Shown here one piece after another: positions 6,789-15,879 of a DNA stretch of 26,431 bases. The notes under the pieces are model-generated. The model did not search any database. It was not told where the DNA came from and saw nothing but the letters and a program-made list of their open reading frames with translations. Numbering within the stretch: position 1 is the first letter of the stretch; each line of letters starts with the position of its first letter. The translations under genes and the position numbers were made by a program. This DNA is from Chrysochromulina tobinii (lineage: Eukaryota > Haptophyta > Prymnesiales > Chrysochromulinaceae): NCBI GenBank assembly GCA_001275005.1, contig JWZX01002465.1, positions 1 through 26,431 on the forward strand. The letters are read 5' to 3'.

Positions 6789-9700
6789 ATGTCTGCGAAT
6801 GCGGACAGCGAGGCCAAATTTCAGGTGCAGCGCGCGCGCCTCTCTGCGGTGCAGGCGCGCTCTACATCCTTTCGTGGCTTCTCCGAGCAGGAGCTTGACA
6901 CCTTGCTGCCCTTCCTCTCACTCATTGAGTTTGAAGACGGCGACCCAATCATACGGTGCGGCGAGGACGCGACGTGGACGGGGGTGCTGCTCGGGGGCGA
7001 GCTCGAGGCAGTGCTGCCGAACGGTGCTGTGATCGGCACCGTGTTTCCGGGCACGGTCGTCGGAGAAATGGCGCTCTTCCGTGGCGGCAAGCGCGGGTGT
7101 GACATGCGTGCGACGATCTCGGGATCGATTGCCGTGCTCAAGTTCTCGGACGTGGACACGGTCGCGAGTGAGTCGCCACAGCTCGCACTCAAGCTCCTCC
7201 TCGCCTTTGCGCGCGAGGGCTACCTTCACACGGTCTTTCCGCAGGCCTCGCCCTTTATTCGGCGGAGCAAGATTGAGGGCGTGCTCGGAATGTCGGTCTT
7301 TGAGCCGTCGAAAGAGAAGCTGAGCAGCCGCGGCTGGCCGCAGGCAGAGCTGACGCTGCTTTTCGCGGCGCTCGAAGTCGACTCCGTCGAGCAGGGCATG
7401 ACCGTCCTCCTCAAGGGGCGCACGATTGAATTTGTCATCTTCGTGCTCCGTGGCGGGATCACGCACGGCGCCAAGCGCCACCGCGTCGGTGACATTGTGG
7501 GAGCATCGTACGCGATCTCGGGCGTCCCGGTGGTCGATGAGGCAGTCGCCGACATGGATTCGGTCCTCGGCGTGCTCACGCTCAAGCGCCTCAAGCAGCT
7601 GGGTGACGAGCACCCGCGTCTCGCTGCCAAGGTGCTCCGCCTTCTCGGCGTGCTCGCCCTCGGCGGTGACCTGGACATGCTGATGGATGTGATCGGCGGC
7701 GGCGCGTCGAGCGCCTCCAAGGCGCTGCGCCGGCGGTGCAACGCCTCGCTTTCGGTGCCCTCGTCTGTCGGATCCAGCGGCGCTGAGAGCGGCGCTGACG
7801 CGCTCAGCGGTGGCGCCAAGATTCACAAGACGGTTGAGATCGTTTTCCAGCGACAGCTGGCTGGGCAGGTGGAGAGGTTCGCGAGACGGGACAGCTCGAC
7901 CTCTGATGATCTCTATGGCCTCTGTTGGCCTCTGTTGGCCTCTCGATGACCTCTGATTATCTCTTGAGGACCTCTGATGATCTCTATGGCCTATGATGGC
8001 CTCTGATGACCTCTGATGGCCTCTGATGACATCTGATGACCTCTGAGTACCTCTGATGACCTCTGATGATCTCTATGGCCTATGATGGCCTCTGATGACC
8101 TCTGATGGCCTCTGATGGCCTCTGATGACCTCTGAGTATCTCTGATGACCTCTGATGATCTCTATGGCCTCTGATGGCCTCTGATGACCTCTGATGACCT
8201 CTGATGATCTCTGATGACCTCTGATGATCTCTATGGCCTCTGATGGCCTCTGATGGTCTCTGATGATCTCTATGGCCTCTGATGACCTCTGATGGCCTCT
8301 GATGGCCTCTGATGATCTCTATGATGTCTGATGACCTCTGATGACCTCTGATGACCTCTGATGATCTCTATGGCCTCTGACTGCCTCTATGGCCTCTGAT
8401 GACCTCTGATGACCTCTGATGACCTCCCTCATCAGGTTCGCGATGCTCGAGAGCTCGATGGCTCAGATGCAGCACGAGAAGAAGACTGACGAGCTCGTGC
8501 TGGGCAAGCTGCAGCGCGAGAGGAAAGAACTGGCGCATCATATCGTGCAGCTCACGGAGGAGATCAAGCGCGAGCACAGGGGCTTTGAGAAGCTGAATGC
8601 GCAGCTTTCGAAGCGTGCCGATGAAGTGAAGCACCTCGAGCTCCATGTGAAAATCCTTGAAGCGGCCCTCGAGGCGGGGGGCGTATCCTCGCCACACACC
8701 TTCCCCCTCGAGAAGAAGGGCTCCTCGAGGATGAACGCGATCATGGCGAAGGCGATGAGGGCCAAGGCTAAGGAGCTAGGAGCCCAGCCGGCCGCCTCGT
8801 CGGTGCGGAGTGGCGGTGGAGGCGGCGGCACGCTCGAGATGGCGCTCGCCGGTAAGGCCAAGGAGAGTAACCACCGCGCTGAGGGCTCTGCGTCGGGCAA
8901 GTTGCTCCAAGGCAGCAGCCCTTCTGTCCTCAGCCCGTCGATGAGCCCTGCCGCCCTCCGCAAGCCGAGTACTAGCACAGCCTTGCACGTGCTGAAGGGC
9001 CCGACGGCTCTGGGGACGGCAGCGGAGTGCGCGCCGGCAGATGTGCCGGCAGCAGTGGCCGCTGCGGCCGCCGCCGGAGCCGATGAAGGGGTGCGGCGCG
9101 TGTTCGCATGGTACGACAGCGATGGCTCGGGCTCCATCGACCTGCAGGAGCTGCGCGCGGCGCTGATGGAGCTCGGGCTCGACGCAGCCACGCTCGGCCT
9201 CTCAGCCGAAGTGTGGGAGGAGCAGCTCAGTGCGATTGTGCGCAAGTATGACGCCGACGGCAACGGGACGCTCGAGCTGGGCGAGTTCGCGCTTCTGGTC
9301 GGCGATCTTCGTGGCGACGAGACGAGCGCCGTAACGGGCACGACCGAGTCCAGCGCCGCGCCGAGCGCCGTACCGGGCGCGGACGAGTTCGTGCCGCTCA
9401 TCCGCCAGCTCTATGAGGCAGAGGAGTTGGTGAAGCGCGCGCACTCGGTCGATGAGTTCGCGCTGCGCGCGGAGATAGCGAGCCTCGAGGAGGACATGTA
9501 CGACGTCTCGTGCGCCTATGTCGAGGCTTACAAGGCGGCCACGTCGGCTCGCGCACGCGGCCGCTGGGCGCGCGCTTGCGGCTTCGTGTGCCGCGAGCGC
9601 AACGCGATCCACCGCGGGTGCGTCGCTGGCTCCCGATCCCCTGCACACTTGTGTTATGCTGCTGACCATTGGTCCGTGGATCGACTCCCGCCCCCCCGCA

Positions 9701-11046
9701 GAAGTGCGGCCGTCAAGTGGGCAGTCGCGGTCGCGGCGTCGCGCAACGCGGAGCTGCGCAACCAGTGTGAGCAGATGAGGGCGGCAAAGGAGATCGAGAA
9801 GGCCTATCACCGCGCGAGCATGGCGCGAGAGTCGAGCGAGAATCTCGCGGTCCGCTCGGAGGCGCTTGCGGAGCAAAATAAGAGCCTCGCGGCTGCACAC
9901 TCAGGGCTCGTTGCGACCGCTGAGGAGCAGAGGCAGCGCCTCGAGTGGCTTGAGCAACGGCTGAGCGCATCGGCCGTGCACGTCGATGCCCAGGCGGAGC
10001 GGGCAACGCAGGTGGCGCTCGAGCGGAGCGCTCGTCTCGAGGCGGAGCTATGGAAGCTCAAGTGGCAGCTCGAGCAGTCGGAGGAGGACAAGGGGCAGCA
10101 AGCGCAGAAGCTACGCAAGACCACTGAAGAGCAACACTCTCTCGGTGCCTCGCATGCGCAGTTGGTCAAGCAGCACGCGGACGATGTCGCCCGACTGCAC
10201 CAGGCGGAGGCGGAGGCCGAGCGTCTGCGCCATGAGGTGGGCGAGTTGAGGAGTTCAATTGCACTGGATTGCACGGGATTGCACTGGATTGGACTTGATT
10301 GCACTTGATTGCTCTTAATTGCACTCAATTGCACGGGATTGCACCGGATTGGACTTGATTGCACCGCTGATCGCCTTCCGAATCGCCCCATGTGTCCGCA
10401 GCTTCGCGTCGAACGCGAGATTGCGCGAGATCGGATGGCCGCGCTCGTTGATGAGCGGCGGCGCGCGCGGATCTGTATGGCGGAGCTCGTGCAACTACGA
10501 GCAGCAATCGGCCACGGACGGACCCGAGGGATGGTTCCCCACAGCATGGTTCCCCACAGCATGGTTCCCCACACAGCCATCTATCCTGGCGCCGACGAGG
10601 GCGGCGCGGTAGCGAGTGCTGGTGAGGATGCGGCGCTCGATGCGGCGCTCCACAGAGACTTGCTCGATCGTCTCACGGTCACCGAGCTTCACGCGCCTCC
10701 GCCGGCGCCAATGGCGCCGAACCCTCGTGGTGAAGCTCACCTGGCGCAACTGCCGCACGTGCGCAGCGCCTCGATCCTACCGGTCATCGCCAAGGGGGGC
10801 GAGCCCCTGACTCGCTGGACTGCCGAGTCCAATGAGGGCAAGCCTGGCGCTGGCGGGCGGCACGCCACGTCACACGCCACGGTGCAGCCGCGCCTGACGA
10901 TGCAGCACGCGCAGTCCCAGGGCATATTGCACGTGGAGTACTCTCGCACGGGGCTACAGCGTCGTGTCGGCATGGAGCCGCCGAGCGGCGTGCCGCTACG
11001 GGCGGTCAAGAACTCGTCACCCAAGATCCGCTTCCCCGCGCCATGA
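6789..11046 (+). CDS. Cyclic-nucleotide-binding-like, EF-hand and coiled-coil protein (4 exons)
   Basis: The exons are 6789-7876, 8436-9617, 9702-10236 and 10402-11046, giving 1149 residues with phases 2, 2 and 0 agreeing. Residues 28-140 look like a cyclic-nucleotide-binding fold with the phosphate-cassette-like GEMALFRGGKRGCDMRA. A second, more degenerate copy spans about 175-290. Residues 363-445 are a coiled coil (LTEEIKREHRGFEKLNAQLS). Two canonical EF-hand loops follow: DSDGSGSIDLQE (590-601) and DADGNGTLELGE (635-646). A long coiled coil runs from about 680 to 970, then a disordered tail with MVPHS repeats from 979. The expected role is binding cAMP or cGMP and calcium in one scaffold. 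No kinase, channel or enzyme domain is present. Similar layouts occur in protist signalling or flagellar proteins, but I cannot name an orthologue. The small intron 9618-9701 keeps the frame, so its removal is inferred from composition. Confidence 0.8.
7877..8435 (+). repeat. 559-nt intron built from about 50 units of CTCTGATGAC-type 10-mer
   Basis: The donor is GAGAG|GTTCGCGA and the acceptor is CCCTCATCAG|GTTCGCGA. Joining them gives Q-V-E-R-F-A-M-L-E in frame (phase 2), whereas the alternative donor CAG|GTGGAG would break the frame. The 10-bp sequence AGGTTCGCGA occurs perfectly at both ends (7875-7884 and 8434-8443). From about 7895 to 8425 the interior is 10-mers in near-strict register: CTCTGATGAC, CTCTGATGGC and CTCTATGGCC. 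The CTCTATGGCC variant recurs at spacings that are multiples of 10. Confidence 0.93.
9618..9701 (+). other. Probable 84-nt in-frame intron
   Basis: The donor is CGCGG|GTGCGT and the acceptor is CCCCCCCGCAG|A after a C-rich tract, with a branch-like CTGAC at 9662-9666. The length is divisible by three and no stop occurs, so it could be retained. The residues it would encode (such as CYAADHWSV) differ sharply from the alanine- and charge-rich surroundings, which favours splicing. Confidence 0.75.
10237..10401 (+). repeat. 165-nt intron with 11 units of ATTGCACTGG-type 10-mer
   Basis: The donor is CATGAG|GTGGGC and the acceptor is TGTCCGCAG|CTTCGC, phase 0, which keeps the coiled-coil register (RLRHE then LRVEREIARDR). 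Units lie at exact 10-bp steps from 10258 to about 10365: ATTGCACTGG, ATTGCACGGG, ATTGGACTTG, ATTGCTCTTA and similar. The sequence is unrelated to the CTCTGATGAC family apart from its unit length. No direct repeat spans these splice sites. Confidence 0.9.
10531..10575 (+). repeat. In-frame 15-bp coding repeat, 3 copies (MVPHS)
   Basis: Two perfect copies of ATGGTTCCCCACAGC and one ending ACA encode MVPHS-MVPHS-MVPHT at residues 979-993 of the CNB/EF-hand protein. Each unit ends in CCCCACA(G), which resembles a 3' splice site, so alternative acceptors inside this exon are possible. Confidence 0.9.
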
Positions 11047-11164
11047 GGCATGAGAGAAGAGTACGCTTAGCTGTCTCCCCCCTCGCGCATGAAGCCGCGG
11101 GTCCGCGGTGAAAGTCCTCTCGCGTGCATCTTGCTTGCCTGAGTGTGAAACGTCAGAACAAGGC

Positions 11165-11178
11165 TCCTAAATTAGGGA
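11165..11178. promoter_or_regulatory. TCCTAAATTAGGGA near-palindrome upstream of the ankyrin gene
   Basis: This imperfect palindrome lies about 92 bp before the ankyrin-gene ATG. A one-step variant, TCCCTAATTAGGGA, lies 27 bp before the ATG of the gene at 15880. It may be a shared promoter element. The 223-bp spacer (11047-11269) also has CCGCGGGTCCGCGG near 11096 and a duplicated TTTGATCG...GGCCGGA at 11198-11240. Confidence 0.35.
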
Positions 11179-11269
11179 AACGTTTTCACTTCGCGTGTTT
11201 GATCGGGCCGGACGGCGTCCTTGTTTGATCGCGGGCCGGAGCAGGAAGCCAATCGTCCGGGCAAGCATC

Positions 11270-13408
11270 ATGCCCGACGTAGATCTGCCTCACACCAGCC
11301 GCGGCCGCTTGCACCCGTCTGCACAAGCCTCGCCAGGCATGGTGCTGCTTGTGCCACGACCCGTCATCGATGAGGAGCAGCAGCAGTTGATGCAGATGAT
11401 CGTGGACGCGCGAGTGCAGCAATTGATCATCCACCTGAGGCGCGGCGGCATCAAGCACCTGGACGTGAACGAGATGCTGCAACGAGGCGAGTACAAGGGC
11501 TTCACGCCCATGCATGTTGCCGTCATGCGCGGCACGTCCTCGATCGTTGCGGCGCTCCTCGAGCTCGCCAACGCCGACCCCGATGTCATGGCGGCGGGCA
11601 CAGGCGAGACGCCGCTACATCTGGCGGCCGCCAAGGGCGACGTGAGCATGACGCGCGCGCTCCTCAGCCACGCGGCGAATCCCGACCCGCACGAGAAGCA
11701 TGGGCTGACGCCGCTGCTCGTGGCGGCGGCCGCGGGCATCAAGGGCTCCTTCCATCACGTGGTGATAGCTGAGCTGCTCCGGGCAAGCGCGTCTCTCTCG
11801 GCGCGCGACCCACACGGCGACACGCCGCTCCACCTCGCGTGCGACTCGCTCGTAGCGCTGACGCTCATGAACGAGCTCACCGCACACAGGGGCAGCGCCA
11901 ACTTGCGCTCGGCTCTCGAGGCTCTCAATGCCGGGGGCGAGAGCGTGCTGCATCGGGCAATCGGGCGCCACCAGACCGAGGTGGCGGCTCTGCTGCTGCA
12001 GTGCGGCGCGCGCGCGGACGTGCGCTCCTCTGCGGGCGACACGCCGATGCACTACGCGGCCAGGGACGGCCTGGAGACCATCGCCAAATTGCTCCTGAAC
12101 GAGATGAAGGACGCCACCTCGTCGGAAGCGCGGACGCGCTCCCTCAACGCCAGCAATCTCCAGGGCGAGACGGCTCTGCACCTGGCGATGTCGGGCACCT
12201 CGATGTCGCACGCGCGCGTTGCCAAGCTGCTGCTCGACCACGGCGCCTTCGCGTTCGGGCGCACGCGCGGCGGCGAGAGTGTGCTTCACGTGTGTGCACG
12301 CGAGGGCAACGTCGATCTCGCGAGAACGGTGTTGCGGCGGCTGACGCCCGCGACGGTGGAGGCGCTGAACGCGAAGTCAGCGAGCGGCAACACGGCACTG
12401 CACGTGGCCGTGCTCAGTCAGAAGCTCGAGATGGTGGCGCTCCTCCTCGAGCAGCCGCAGATCGATCGCGGTGCTGTCGATCATGAGGGCAACACGGCTA
12501 TCCATCTCGCTTGCCAGCAACTGAGCGCCCGTACATCGGCTGACACGCGAATGCTCGTCCTTCTGCTGGGCGCGGGGCGTGGCGTGCGCGCCGAGCAGCT
12601 CACGCCGCGCAACAATCTGGGCTGGGCACCGCTCCACACGTGCGCCTTCCACGGCACGGACCAGGGGGTCCGTCTGCTCCTAGAGCACATCGCACCTGTC
12701 AACCAGCCTTCGGCAGACGGATGGACCGCACTGCAACTCGCCGCATCGGAGGGTCACGCGGCAGTGACTCGCAGCTTGCTCGCGGCCAGCGCCTCGGCCG
12801 ACCTGCATCACCCTTCGGGCGAGAGTGCCCTCGGCCTCGCGGCCGCCCGCAGCCATCACGCCGTCGTGCGCGAGCTGCTCACCGCGGGAGCCTCGCCCGC
12901 AACGCCCGTCGATGTGTACGGGTGGACGCCAATGCATGCCGCCTTGGGCGCGGGTGACGAGGCGGTTGCTCTGGCGCTCCTCGAGCGCGGCGGCCGGCTG
13001 CGTGCCAAGAAGGCGCCGTCCGCGCGCGATGCGTGGCCCAAGCCGAATACATTTCGGTCGAAGCCGCTCGTCGCGGGCGACGCCATCGACCGCGCGCCCG
13101 CTGAGATGCGATCTCGCCTGCTCGGGATCGACGAGCGGATGCGGCGTGCGAAGCGTCTTGAAGGCCACGACTCCGAGGACGAGGAAGAGGTGATCGAGGA
13201 GCCGACCGACGTTGTGCACTATGCCGATGCGTGGGCCTCGTCCGACCGCCGCGGCGCCGCGCCCGACGTCGCCGAGGCCCAAGCGATCGCGATGCTTCCT
13301 GCGCAAGTGCTGCTGCCACTGCCGTTGCCGTACGAGCGCGGCGGCCCTTACGAGCCCCTTAAGCGCGTCATTGCGCCCGACAGATCCGGCTACTTCGGCG
13401 CGTTTTGA
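11270..13408 (+). CDS. Ankyrin-repeat protein (14 repeats)
   Basis: The product is 712 residues from a single exon. I chose the ATG at 11270 because the upstream in-frame extension begins only with GTG. Residues 77-577 form about 14 consecutive ankyrin repeats. Each is recognisable from G-x-T-P/A-L/M-H and LLL motifs, for example GETPLHLAAAKGDVSMTRALL, GDTPMHYAARDGLETIAKLLL, GNTALHVAVLSQKLEMVALLL and GWTPMHAALGAGDEAVALALL. Some repeats have longer loops. A short helical N-terminus (EEQQQLMQMIVDARVQQLI) precedes them. The C-terminus is basic, then acidic (SEDEEEVIEE, about 635-645). No catalytic domain is present, so it is probably a protein-binding scaffold of unknown partner. It runs in the same direction as the CNB/EF-hand gene, 223 bp downstream, and converges on the WD40 gene. 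Confidence 0.88.
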   Translation: MPDVDLPHTSRGRLHPSAQASPGMVLLVPRPVIDEEQQQLMQMIVDARVQQLIIHLRRGGIKHLDVNEMLQRGEYKGFTPMHVAVMRGTSSIVAALLELANADPDVMAAGTGETPLHLAAAKGDVSMTRALLSHAANPDPHEKHGLTPLLVAAAAGIKGSFHHVVIAELLRASASLSARDPHGDTPLHLACDSLVALTLMNELTAHRGSANLRSALEALNAGGESVLHRAIGRHQTEVAALLLQCGARADVRSSAGDTPMHYAARDGLETIAKLLLNEMKDATSSEARTRSLNASNLQGETALHLAMSGTSMSHARVAKLLLDHGAFAFGRTRGGESVLHVCAREGNVDLARTVLRRLTPATVEALNAKSASGNTALHVAVLSQKLEMVALLLEQPQIDRGAVDHEGNTAIHLACQQLSARTSADTRMLVLLLGAGRGVRAEQLTPRNNLGWAPLHTCAFHGTDQGVRLLLEHIAPVNQPSADGWTALQLAASEGHAAVTRSLLAASASADLHHPSGESALGLAAARSHHAVVRELLTAGASPATPVDVYGWTPMHAALGAGDEAVALALLERGGRLRAKKAPSARDAWPKPNTFRSKPLVAGDAIDRAPAEMRSRLLGIDERMRRAKRLEGHDSEDEEEVIEEPTDVVHYADAWASSDRRGAAPDVAEAQAIAMLPAQVLLPLPLPYERGGPYEPLKRVIAPDRSGYFGAF

Positions 13409-13861
13409 ATCGCACGGGGTTCACAATCGCACACGGCTTCGCCTTCGCTATAGGTTTGCGCTAGTTACCAAGTTACGGGGCGTTTTAACGAATCGTCTCT
13501 CTCCGAAAGCGAAACGCGGAGCGACGCTCAACTCTCACGTGCCGAGTCACGTCAGGTTTTCTATTTAGTGTAGTAGTACGCATCAACGGGGCCGCGCGAA
13601 GGCTAAGGGCCGTAACACGAATCGTAACGTCTTCGATGTTCGAATACGACAAATAGGAAATCGTGACCCACCCATCATGGACCCACCGTCCGTGAGCTTA
13701 AAAGATAATAACCTTAAATTTCGAGCATCGCTTGCTCGGGTACGGTTAGGGTACGGGTTAAATTGAGAATCGAAATAAGAAACTTAGGAACGAATATAGC
13801 TAAACACGGTTTGAAGAGTAACCTACCACACTCCACAGTCGAGGTAGACTGCGGCCCCCGC
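13409..13861. other. Convergent intergenic region (ankyrin and WD40 genes)
   Basis: This 453-bp stretch is richer in A/T than the genes and contains the 3' UTRs of both converging genes. A small perfect hairpin lies at 13722-13738 (CGAGCA, loop TCGCT, TGCTCG). A G-rich string GGTTAGGGT near 13745 resembles a telomere unit but is not repeated. No ORF is supported. Confidence 0.5.
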
Positions 13862-15706
13862 TCAACGCTTGACGTTGAGCTCCACCTCCTGCTCCTCAAC
13901 TTCTGCCTCTTGTTCCAGCGGTGCCCAGACGTCGATGTCGCCCATGGGCCGCGTGGCGATGCCGATGGCGGCTTCGCCACCGTCCCGCCTCTGCCGCCAC
14001 GTGCGCACGGCCGCACCAATCTTGCGCCGCGCCATGTCCTCAGCCGCCCGCAGCCTCGCGCCTGACTGCGCAAGCAGCTCGCGCGCATCGTCGAGCTGCG
14101 TGGCGACAGCCGCCGCCTGCTCTCTCGCGCTCACCTCGGCCGCTCGCAGGGTCTCGGCCTGGGCGGCGAGAAGCGCGAACGCCTCGTCGCGTTCCGCGAG
14201 GTGAGCGTCGCGCTCGACGAGGAGCTTGCGCAGCCGCTCCGCCTCAAGCACGTCCGCCTCCTGCAGCTCCATGCTAGCAGAGAGCTCACAGAGCAGCTGC
14301 TGCTGTGTGGCGCGCGCCGCGGCGAGCGCCTCCTCCATCTGGGCCAGCCGCGCGGCGTCCGCCTCGCGCTCGGCCGCGTGGCGGGACTGCTCGGCCGCCC
14401 GCTCTTCCAGCCCGCTCGCTAGCTGGCTCTCGAGCGATGACGCGATCTGAGCGAGCGAGGCGGCTTGCTCTGAGGTGAGCTGTGCTTCGATTTCGTCCGT
14501 GCGCCAGCGGCACAGCTTGCCATCAGCAGTCGAGTACGACCAGCACTGGCGCGTCGTGCGCGCGGGCAGGGCGCACAGCCCCGAGACGAACCCCGCGTGT
14601 GCGCGCCGTGCGCCGCCCTCGACGACCTTCAGCGACGCCCCGTCGAATGCGTGCAGGACGCCGTCGTGCGCCGCGCACCATATGAGCTTGCCCATGGGAA
14701 CCATGGCATACGCCGGGCCGCACTCGAGAGGCGCCTCGCGCAGGCACTCGTGCGTGCCGCCCGCCTTCCAGCAGCGCACCACTCCGTCAGCACCGCTCGA
14801 GAGCACGCCGGAGCTGTGGGAAAGCAAGCAGTGGACCGCCCCAGTGTGGCCGGTAAGCACCGCGCGACACGGCTCACACGATAACTGGAAGAGACCATAG
14901 GCCGCGTCCCATACACGCACGCTGCCGTCGTCAGAGCCCGTCCAGAGGCTCATCCCCAGCACAAGCACGCAGCGCACGCCGCCGGTGTGGCCGGCGAAGC
15001 TCCGGATGAACTTGCCGTCAAGCGACCACATGATCAGCTTCCAGTCGGCGCCGCCACTACACACGAAGCCACGGCTCGCGCTCGCTGGGGCCTGGGCGAT
15101 GCAGTGGACACCACCCGCGTGCTTGTGCAGCTCGCGCACGAGCTTGCGGCTTCCCTTGTCGAAGACCAAGATGGGGCCGGACTCCGTGCCACACCACACA
15201 TGGTTCGGCCCGACGGGAGTGATCGACCAGATTTGCTCCCACCCGTGTGGAAGGATGCGATCGATGAACTTACCGCTCTGTGCGCAGCGCACGACAATGT
15301 AGCCGCCGCGCTCCGCGGCCCAGAACTGCGTGCCGACACGGACCGCGCACCGAACCACGCCATCCACCGTCACTTCTGGCTCATTGCCGCCCGTTTTCTT
15401 TGTCCTCCTACCGTTCCTTTTGAGCGTGGCGGGTCCCTTGTCGGCTCGTGTTGGTGGCCGTGCAGGCAGGCCAATCCCCTTGACGCCTCGCTTGGGCGAG
15501 TGCGGGTTACGATCATCGATGGCGGCGATGGCTGCTGTGTACGCCGCCAGCACGACGTCGACGTCGGGTTGGTGGGTTTCCGCTTCTGGGATCACCTCTG
15601 GCGTACCATCGAGGTCGTCGTCGGCCTCCTCTATGTACTCTTCGCCCTCGTACTCTTCGTCGTACTCGGACGGGACCGTCGAAGGGACTGGCGAGATGTC
15701 AGACAT
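13862..15706 (-). CDS. WD40 beta-propeller and coiled-coil protein
   Basis: The product is 614 residues from a single exon. The N-terminus is acidic (EYDEEYEGEEYIEEADDD, 14-31) and followed by a basic linker. Residues 112-402 form a WD40-type propeller. Recognisable blades include DGSVRVWD (260-267), GGADWKLIMWSLDGKFIRSF (218-237), LTGHTGAVHCL (284-294) and ADGVVRCW (306-313). Residues 405-575 are a long Ala/Glu/Arg-rich coiled coil. Near its end, AVRTWRQRR is loosely IQ-like. Proteins with this layout are usually scaffolds in cytoskeletal, flagellar or trafficking complexes. No specific orthologue is recognised. Its start is divergent from the gene at 15880 with 173 bp between the ATGs, so the two may be co-regulated. 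Confidence 0.85.
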   Translation of the reverse strand: MSDISPVPSTVPSEYDEEYEGEEYIEEADDDLDGTPEVIPEAETHQPDVDVVLAAYTAAIAAIDDRNPHSPKRGVKGIGLPARPPTRADKGPATLKRNGRRTKKTGGNEPEVTVDGVVRCAVRVGTQFWAAERGGYIVVRCAQSGKFIDRILPHGWEQIWSITPVGPNHVWCGTESGPILVFDKGSRKLVRELHKHAGGVHCIAQAPASASRGFVCSGGADWKLIMWSLDGKFIRSFAGHTGGVRCVLVLGMSLWTGSDDGSVRVWDAAYGLFQLSCEPCRAVLTGHTGAVHCLLSHSSGVLSSGADGVVRCWKAGGTHECLREAPLECGPAYAMVPMGKLIWCAAHDGVLHAFDGASLKVVEGGARRAHAGFVSGLCALPARTTRQCWSYSTADGKLCRWRTDEIEAQLTSEQAASLAQIASSLESQLASGLEERAAEQSRHAAEREADAARLAQMEEALAAARATQQQLLCELSASMELQEADVLEAERLRKLLVERDAHLAERDEAFALLAAQAETLRAAEVSAREQAAAVATQLDDARELLAQSGARLRAAEDMARRKIGAAVRTWRQRRDGGEAAIGIATRPMGDIDVWAPLEQEAEVEEQEVELNVKR

Positions 15707-15879
15707 GGCCGTTAGACTACTGTACCTTGTTGACTCCTCACTGCCCCGAAAAAGCAGGTCCTCTTTCCTTCATTGACCTCTATAGCCTGAACTGCAAAGG
15801 TCCGTGCAAAATCTGGTTCCGGCTGTTTAGAAAGATACGTCCCTAATTAGGGAGGATAAGCGTCCAGCCGTTCGAAGTT
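15707..15879. promoter_or_regulatory. Divergent promoter region with a 14-bp palindrome
   Basis: The 173 bp between the WD40 gene and the duplicated-repeat gene must serve both starts. It contains the perfect palindrome TCCCTAATTAGGGA at 15840-15853, 27 bp before the plus-strand ATG. A close variant occurs at 11165. A palindromic site suits a dimeric regulator acting in either direction, but this is inference. Confidence 0.45.

Noticed and set aside
6918-7826. 302-residue minus-strand ORF opposite the CNB-domain exon
   Set aside because: It is an antisense shadow. The sense strand carries the recognisable domain and splices correctly.
7895-8425. CTGATGA units as hammerhead ribozyme cores or C/D-box snoRNAs
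   Set aside because: The second hammerhead box (GAAA) and its stems are absent. The C- and D-like motifs overlap in every unit without guide spacing. They are by-products of the repeat.
7895-8425. CRISPR-like array
   Set aside because: Units are contiguous 10-mers with no unique spacers, and the setting is a eukaryotic intron.
9618-9701. Reading 9618-9701 as coding sequence
   Set aside because: The frame is open, but residue composition breaks from its surroundings and the ends are strong splice signals. An intron is the better reading, though not certain.
13745-13762. Interstitial telomere repeat (GGTTAGGGT)
   Set aside because: Only one unit and a degenerate partner are present, too little to call a telomeric remnant.
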